Positions 59,915 through 64,000 of a stretch of 64,000 nt of DNA are shown piece by piece. The stretch is taken from the NCBI GenBank assembly GCA_020740775.1, contig JAHEWK010000002.1:4774001-4838000 (forward strand). Reading direction: 5' to 3'. The position numbers and the translations under genes are program-made. The DNA is from Ilyonectria destructans (lineage: Eukaryota; Ascomycota; Sordariomycetes; Hypocreales; Nectriaceae). Positions within the stretch are counted from its first letter, which is position 1, and each line of letters begins with the position of its first letter. The notes beneath the pieces were generated by a model, which saw only the letters and a program-made list of their open reading frames with translations, did not search any database and was not told the DNA's origin.

Positions 59915-62464
59915 ATGCCTGAAGAAGACGCCATTGAGCCTGCCAGTCGAATCCAGTTCGATGACGGAATCCATCCTGTGCAATCTGTCCGCCGCAGCGC
60001 CGTAGACCGCCAGTCCAATGCGACTGACCTCGATGACGAGGAAAAGGCTCATCAAATCGCCAACACGGATTTGAATGTGAAGCACAAACAGGTTCGTCTA
60101 CTGCCCTACCACTATTTTGGCGGCATCAACTAACACTGCCTCAAGAACTACTCAGGCTTCCTCCTCCTCTGGGTCGCCTTCCAGTCCACCGGCATCATCT
60201 ACGGCGACATTGGCACGTCGCCGCTCTACGTATACTCCTCGACCTTTACTAGCCAGCCGTCATGGGATGACCTGGTTGGCTCCCTGTCCATCATCATCTG
60301 GTCGCTGACCCTGATTGTCACTCTCAAATACACATTCATCGTCCTACGCGCCGACGATGATGGCCAGGGTGGCACATTTGCGCTGTACAGCCTTCTGGCA
60401 AGATACACGAATATTGTTAAGGGAGACCCTAAAAATGACGATACGGTCAAGCTGGAGCGCTACCACACCGGCGAGCTAAAGCCAGGCGGAAAAGGCCTCC
60501 GCAAGTTCCTGGAGAATTCCCCAGCGGCGCAATTTGCCCTCAAGGCTATTGGTGTCTTGGGCGTCTCTCTTGTCATGGCTGATGGTATTCTCACTCCTGC
60601 GCAGTCCGTACTAGGAGCCATCCAGGGCATCAAGGTGGCAGACCCGACCCTCACGACTCCAACCATTGTCGGCATCTCGTACGTCTTGAGTAGTGTCTCT
60701 TCCCACGCCTTACCGCTGACAGATTGTTTGCAGTTGCACCATCCTCGTCCTCCTCTTCCTCATACAACCCTTTGGCACATCCAAATTGGGAACCTGTTTC
60801 GCCCCTATCGTCACCGTGTGGCTCCTCTTCAACCTTGCTTCCGGTATTTACAACCTCGCCATGCATGACCACACCGTTCTCAAGGCATTCAGCCCGCATT
60901 TTGCCTTTACATATCTTATTCGCAATGGATACGAGGGTTGGAAGTCACTTGGCGGTCTCTTGCTCGCCTTTACTGGCGTGGAAGCCTTGTTTGCGGACCT
61001 TGGAGCCTTCAGCAAGAGAGCCATCCAGATTTCATGGCTATTCTTGGCCTATCCTTGCCTCATATTTGCCTACGCTGGACAAGCTGCGTTCATCGCCAAT
61101 GACAAGAGCGAGACAGCTTTTACCAACCCGTTCTTCTATACCGTACCGCCAGGAAGCTTCTACTTCAGGTATGGAAAGCTTTCCAAAGGCCAGGATGTCT
61201 GATGCTAACAGCCTCTAGTCTCGTCATCGCAGTCTTGGCTGCTATTGTTGCGTCCCAAGCCATGATTACGAGCACCTTTCAGCTGCTCTCGCAGGTTCGT
61301 ACTGTGTTTCGATCAGACCGACTGGTTCTTGCTAACTTGGGTCAGGTCATGCGTCTCTCGTATTTCCCTCACATTAAAGTCGTGCACACAAGCAACAAAT
61401 TCCACGAGCAGGTATACATGCCTATGGCCAACTGGCTTCTCATGATCGGAACCGTTGCTGTCACTGGAATTTACAACAACGTAAGTCACCGTTCTGGCTA
61501 GACATCGCCGCCAATCCTAGAGCCACATTCTGACTTCCTCCAGACCACTTCGCTCGGACAAGCCTATGGAGTCTGCGTCATTCTCGTCACATTTATATCG
61601 ACCTGCATGGTCTCCCTCGTCGCCATTCTTGTCTGGCGCATTCCATCATTTGTTGTGATACCCATTTTCCTCATTTTCGCAGCCCTCGACGGCGCTTTTA
61701 TGTCTGCGGTGCTGACCAAGGTGCCCGACGGTGCTTGGTTCACTCTCCTCCTTGCATTCATTCTATCTTCCATCTTTATCCTCTGGCGCTTTGGCAAGGA
61801 AGCGCAGTGGTCTGCAGAGTCACTTGACCGCCTGCTGCCCTCTGATGTCCTCTCCGATTCAGACAGCCAGGATTCTTCCTCTGTCACGAGACTCACCGAG
61901 TCGTTTGGCAGTACGCCAGTCAGTACCGTCCCCGGACTCGGCGTCTTCTTTGACAAGTCTGGCGATTCATCGGTGCTCCCTGTTAGCTTCGCACACTTTG
62001 TGCTGAAGTTTGCAGCTCGTCCAGCTGTTCTAATATTTTTCCACATGCGGCCACTGCCGGTGCCCTTCGTGGATCCTGCTGACCGCTTTGTTGTGACACG
62101 CACGTCAGGAATCGCCAACTGCTACAACGTCGTTCTGCGACACGGATATGCAGATGATGTGGTTCGACCCGGCATGGCGCGCGATCTCGTCGCACAAGTC
62201 GAGTTGGTCGTTTCGAGGGCGGCTGCGCCTGATGCCGCGGAGTTGAAAGCTCTGCGCGAGGCCTACAACAGCCAGATCGTATATGTCTTGGGCAAAGAGA
62301 CGATGAAAATTAAGCGGGATGGTCGATTCAAGGCATGGGCCATCACACGGTGGATTATACTGGAAATATTCCTCTGGATCAGGGAGAACTCCAGGACCAA
62401 GATGGCTAACGTAAATATCGATGTGGACAGATTGGTCGAGGTTGGCTTCTTGAAAGAAATTTAA
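59915..62464 (+). CDS. HAK/KUP potassium transporter
   Basis: Six exons (59915-60091, 60146-60678, 60734-61168, 61219-61294, 61346-61480, 61544-62464) join to 758 residues. Two introns use the weaker donor GTTCGT. The protein is a KUP/HAK/KT potassium symporter of the plasma membrane. Its acidic N-terminus is followed by about twelve helices. Marks include GIIYGDIGTSPLYVYSSTF, LRADDDGQGGTFALYSLLAR, GVSLVMADGILTPAQSVLGA, FTGVEALFADLGAFSKRAIQ, AYAGQAAFIAN, FFYTVPPG, ASQAMITSTFQLLSQ and VYMPMANWLLMIGTVAVTG. A cytosolic tail ends with IRENSRTKMANVNIDVDRLV. It is the high-affinity K+ uptake type of fungi such as Neurospora HAK1. Every exon joins with frame kept, so the gene looks intact. Confidence 0.94.
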
Positions 62465-63198
62465 GGTAGTCTGCGACGACTGGTTGGCGTCTAAACACAG
62501 TTGACAACACAAATCTGAAGTAGTAATTTACAAAATTGTGCTAACTTGTCGAGCTAAAACTACTCCACGACTATCTGAATGCACCCAACCCGTATCTCGG
62601 TTAGGATAAGGCAGGAAGCCGATGAGGAAAATATGAATGTGTTGCAATGCCGCGATAGGACGAGATAAATCTCAAAGAATGTTTTCTGTCAATCAGCTAT
62701 AGCTTCGGCAAGACAGGCCCAGGAAAAATTCAAACTTATGGATCGCCGGATGTAATGAATATAATTTTTGAGAAGAAATAACACTCTGCTTTGGATAGTG
62801 AATACTTGTAGACTCGAGCCTGAGAGGACAGCCGAAGAATAGGGCCAAAAAAAAGGACGACTGGGTCTTTTTGGTCTACTTCAAGATATTGAGTACAATA
62901 ACCAGAGGTCGATGTGTTTGTGTAACCCTTTTTTGTAGAGTAGGTAGTGTTAGTTGATGGTAAGCTTACATGATGTCATAGGCGTCCAGTTGAGCAGCGA
63001 ATACTTCGTACTTCAGTGCTGACAGACTGAAGTGGAGTTTGGAAATAACGTGACCTTAACCTAGCGTCACTATCTCAGAACGGCAGATTGCGGGGTTTAA
63101 GATTTGGAGGTTCAACCTCAACCTCCTAATCATGTCTTTGCTAACCCTGTACTATCGCAATATCGCACATGTCAATTACCCCATCATCTTTGATCAAG
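62465..63198. other. Intergenic region, nothing recognised
   Basis: 3' flank of the transporter and upstream region of the HET-domain gene. No domain or repeat seen. Confidence 0.5.
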
Positions 63199-64000
63199 AT
63201 GCGGCTCCTGAACTCGACGAGTTTCGAACTCGCTGAGTTCGTGGGCGATGACATCCCAACGTACGCCATTCTTTCGCACACTTGGGACATTGAAGAAGTT
63301 ACCCTCGACGATATGAGGCGGCGAGATTTCGATCACCTGAAAGGATTTGCCAAAATCAAGGGCTGTTGCGAGCAAGCGGCACAAGATGACTTGCAGTGGG
63401 TGTGGATCGACACTTGTTGCATCGACAGGCTATCAAGCGCGGAGCTGTCCGAGGCTATCAATTCCATGTATCGGTGGTATCAAAACGCCGAGGTCTGTTA
63501 TGTTTATCTATATGATGTCCCTCCGCCGGACCCGTTCTTGGATAAGCACCTCTTCCAGAACGCTCGGTGGTTTACCAGAGGGTGGTGTCTGCAGGAGCTC
63601 ATTGCTCCACGAGAGGTAGAATTCTACGCGGAAAACTGGACGGAATTGGGGACAAAGTGGAGTTTATGGCAGGCCATATCCGACACAACTTCCATTCCGG
63701 TCGCTATTCTTCTTCAAGACAAGCGACCTGGGGATTTTCCCATCGCCCAACGCATGTCATGGGCATCGAAGCGAAACACGACGAGGGAGGAAGACATGGC
63801 GTATTGTCTGCTGGGCATCTTCGATATCAACATGCCTCTTCTCTATGGAGAAGGTCGAAGGGCATTCATTCGACTCCAGGAAGAAATCATGAGGCGAGGA
63901 GTGGATTACAGCATCTTCCTTTGGCGATCAAATGCTTTTCATGATACCACAGGACTTCTTTGCGATTCCCCTCACTACTTTCCAACAGACGGAGTGCCCA
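63199..64000 (+). CDS. HET-domain protein, 5' part (runs off right edge)
   Basis: ATG at 63199 opens a frame that is uninterrupted to the window end (267 codons). It begins MRLLNSTSFELAEFVGDDIP, the standard head of fungal HET proteins, then YAILSHTWDIEEVTLDDM, KGCCEQAAQDDLQWVWIDTC, CIDRLSSAELSEAINSMYRW, YQNAEVCYVYLYDV, RWFTRGWCLQELIAPREVEF and MAYCLLGIFDINMPLLYGEG. These are the three conserved blocks of the HET domain (PF06985), found in heterokaryon-incompatibility proteins that trigger cell death on non-self recognition. Domains after the HET domain, which would set the subtype, are outside the window. The domain is complete and its blocks are well kept. Confidence 0.93.
   Translation, partial: MRLLNSTSFELAEFVGDDIPTYAILSHTWDIEEVTLDDMRRRDFDHLKGFAKIKGCCEQAAQDDLQWVWIDTCCIDRLSSAELSEAINSMYRWYQNAEVCYVYLYDVPPPDPFLDKHLFQNARWFTRGWCLQELIAPREVEFYAENWTELGTKWSLWQAISDTTSIPVAILLQDKRPGDFPIAQRMSWASKRNTTREEDMAYCLLGIFDINMPLLYGEGRRAFIRLQEEIMRRGVDYSIFLWRSNAFHDTTGLLCDSPHYFPTDGVP

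Overview
The window looks like nuclear DNA of a filamentous ascomycete (Pezizomycotina, probably Sordariomycetes). Genes carry short introns of about 40-220 nt with GT-AG ends and CTAAC/CTGAC branch sites. Gene families are typically fungal: HET domain, Zn2Cys6 regulators, PTH11-like rhodopsin-fold receptors, a secreted catalase-peroxidase and AKR7. Both tRNA genes carry introns. No operons, Shine-Dalgarno sites, CRISPR arrays or intact transposons were seen. Exon joins below were worked out by hand from splice signals and preserved reading frame.

Left part (1-19 kb): the first codons of a C2H2 zinc-finger gene (minus, edge); a class II aldolase/adducin protein; an arylsulfotransferase-like membrane protein; a PTH11-like seven-helix protein; a BAHD/trichothecene-acetyltransferase-like acyltransferase; a decayed Zn2Cys6 regulator; an SDR that has lost its catalytic core; a chromodomain protein whose first exon is only the start codon; and an Mtr-like amino-acid permease. 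The stretch from 8.8 to 13.1 kb looks like a decaying accessory or secondary-metabolite locus.

Centre (19.5-30.1 kb): the most interesting region. Two divergently transcribed gene pairs lie as mirror images around an intron-containing tRNA-Leu gene. Each pair joins a trypsin-fold protein (His/Asp/Ser all visible) to a helical protein with one C-terminal membrane segment. The two helical proteins share aligned motifs. The two bidirectional promoters share a 19-nt element with a single mismatch. One trypsin-fold protein ends in four membrane helices, built partly by exon-intron duplication; the other is fused to an RfeG-like domain. I infer a duplicated protease plus membrane-effector module, perhaps for self/non-self recognition or regulated cell death.

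Right part (31-64 kb): a small secreted protein; a secreted catalase-peroxidase (KatG2 type); a GH43 glycosidase pseudogene; an eight-exon Zn2Cys6 regulator with a 24-nt microexon; a GNAT acetyltransferase; a TMEM14 protein; a 1980-residue ZNFX1-type helicase (CCCH, SF1 helicase, NF-X1 fingers, RZ finger); a secreted Cys-rich protein; a gene-poor stretch with a tandem repeat against a tRNA-Thr gene and an alpha/beta-hydrolase pseudogene; an AKR7 aldo-keto reductase; a HAK/KUP potassium transporter; and the start of a HET-domain gene that runs off the right edge.
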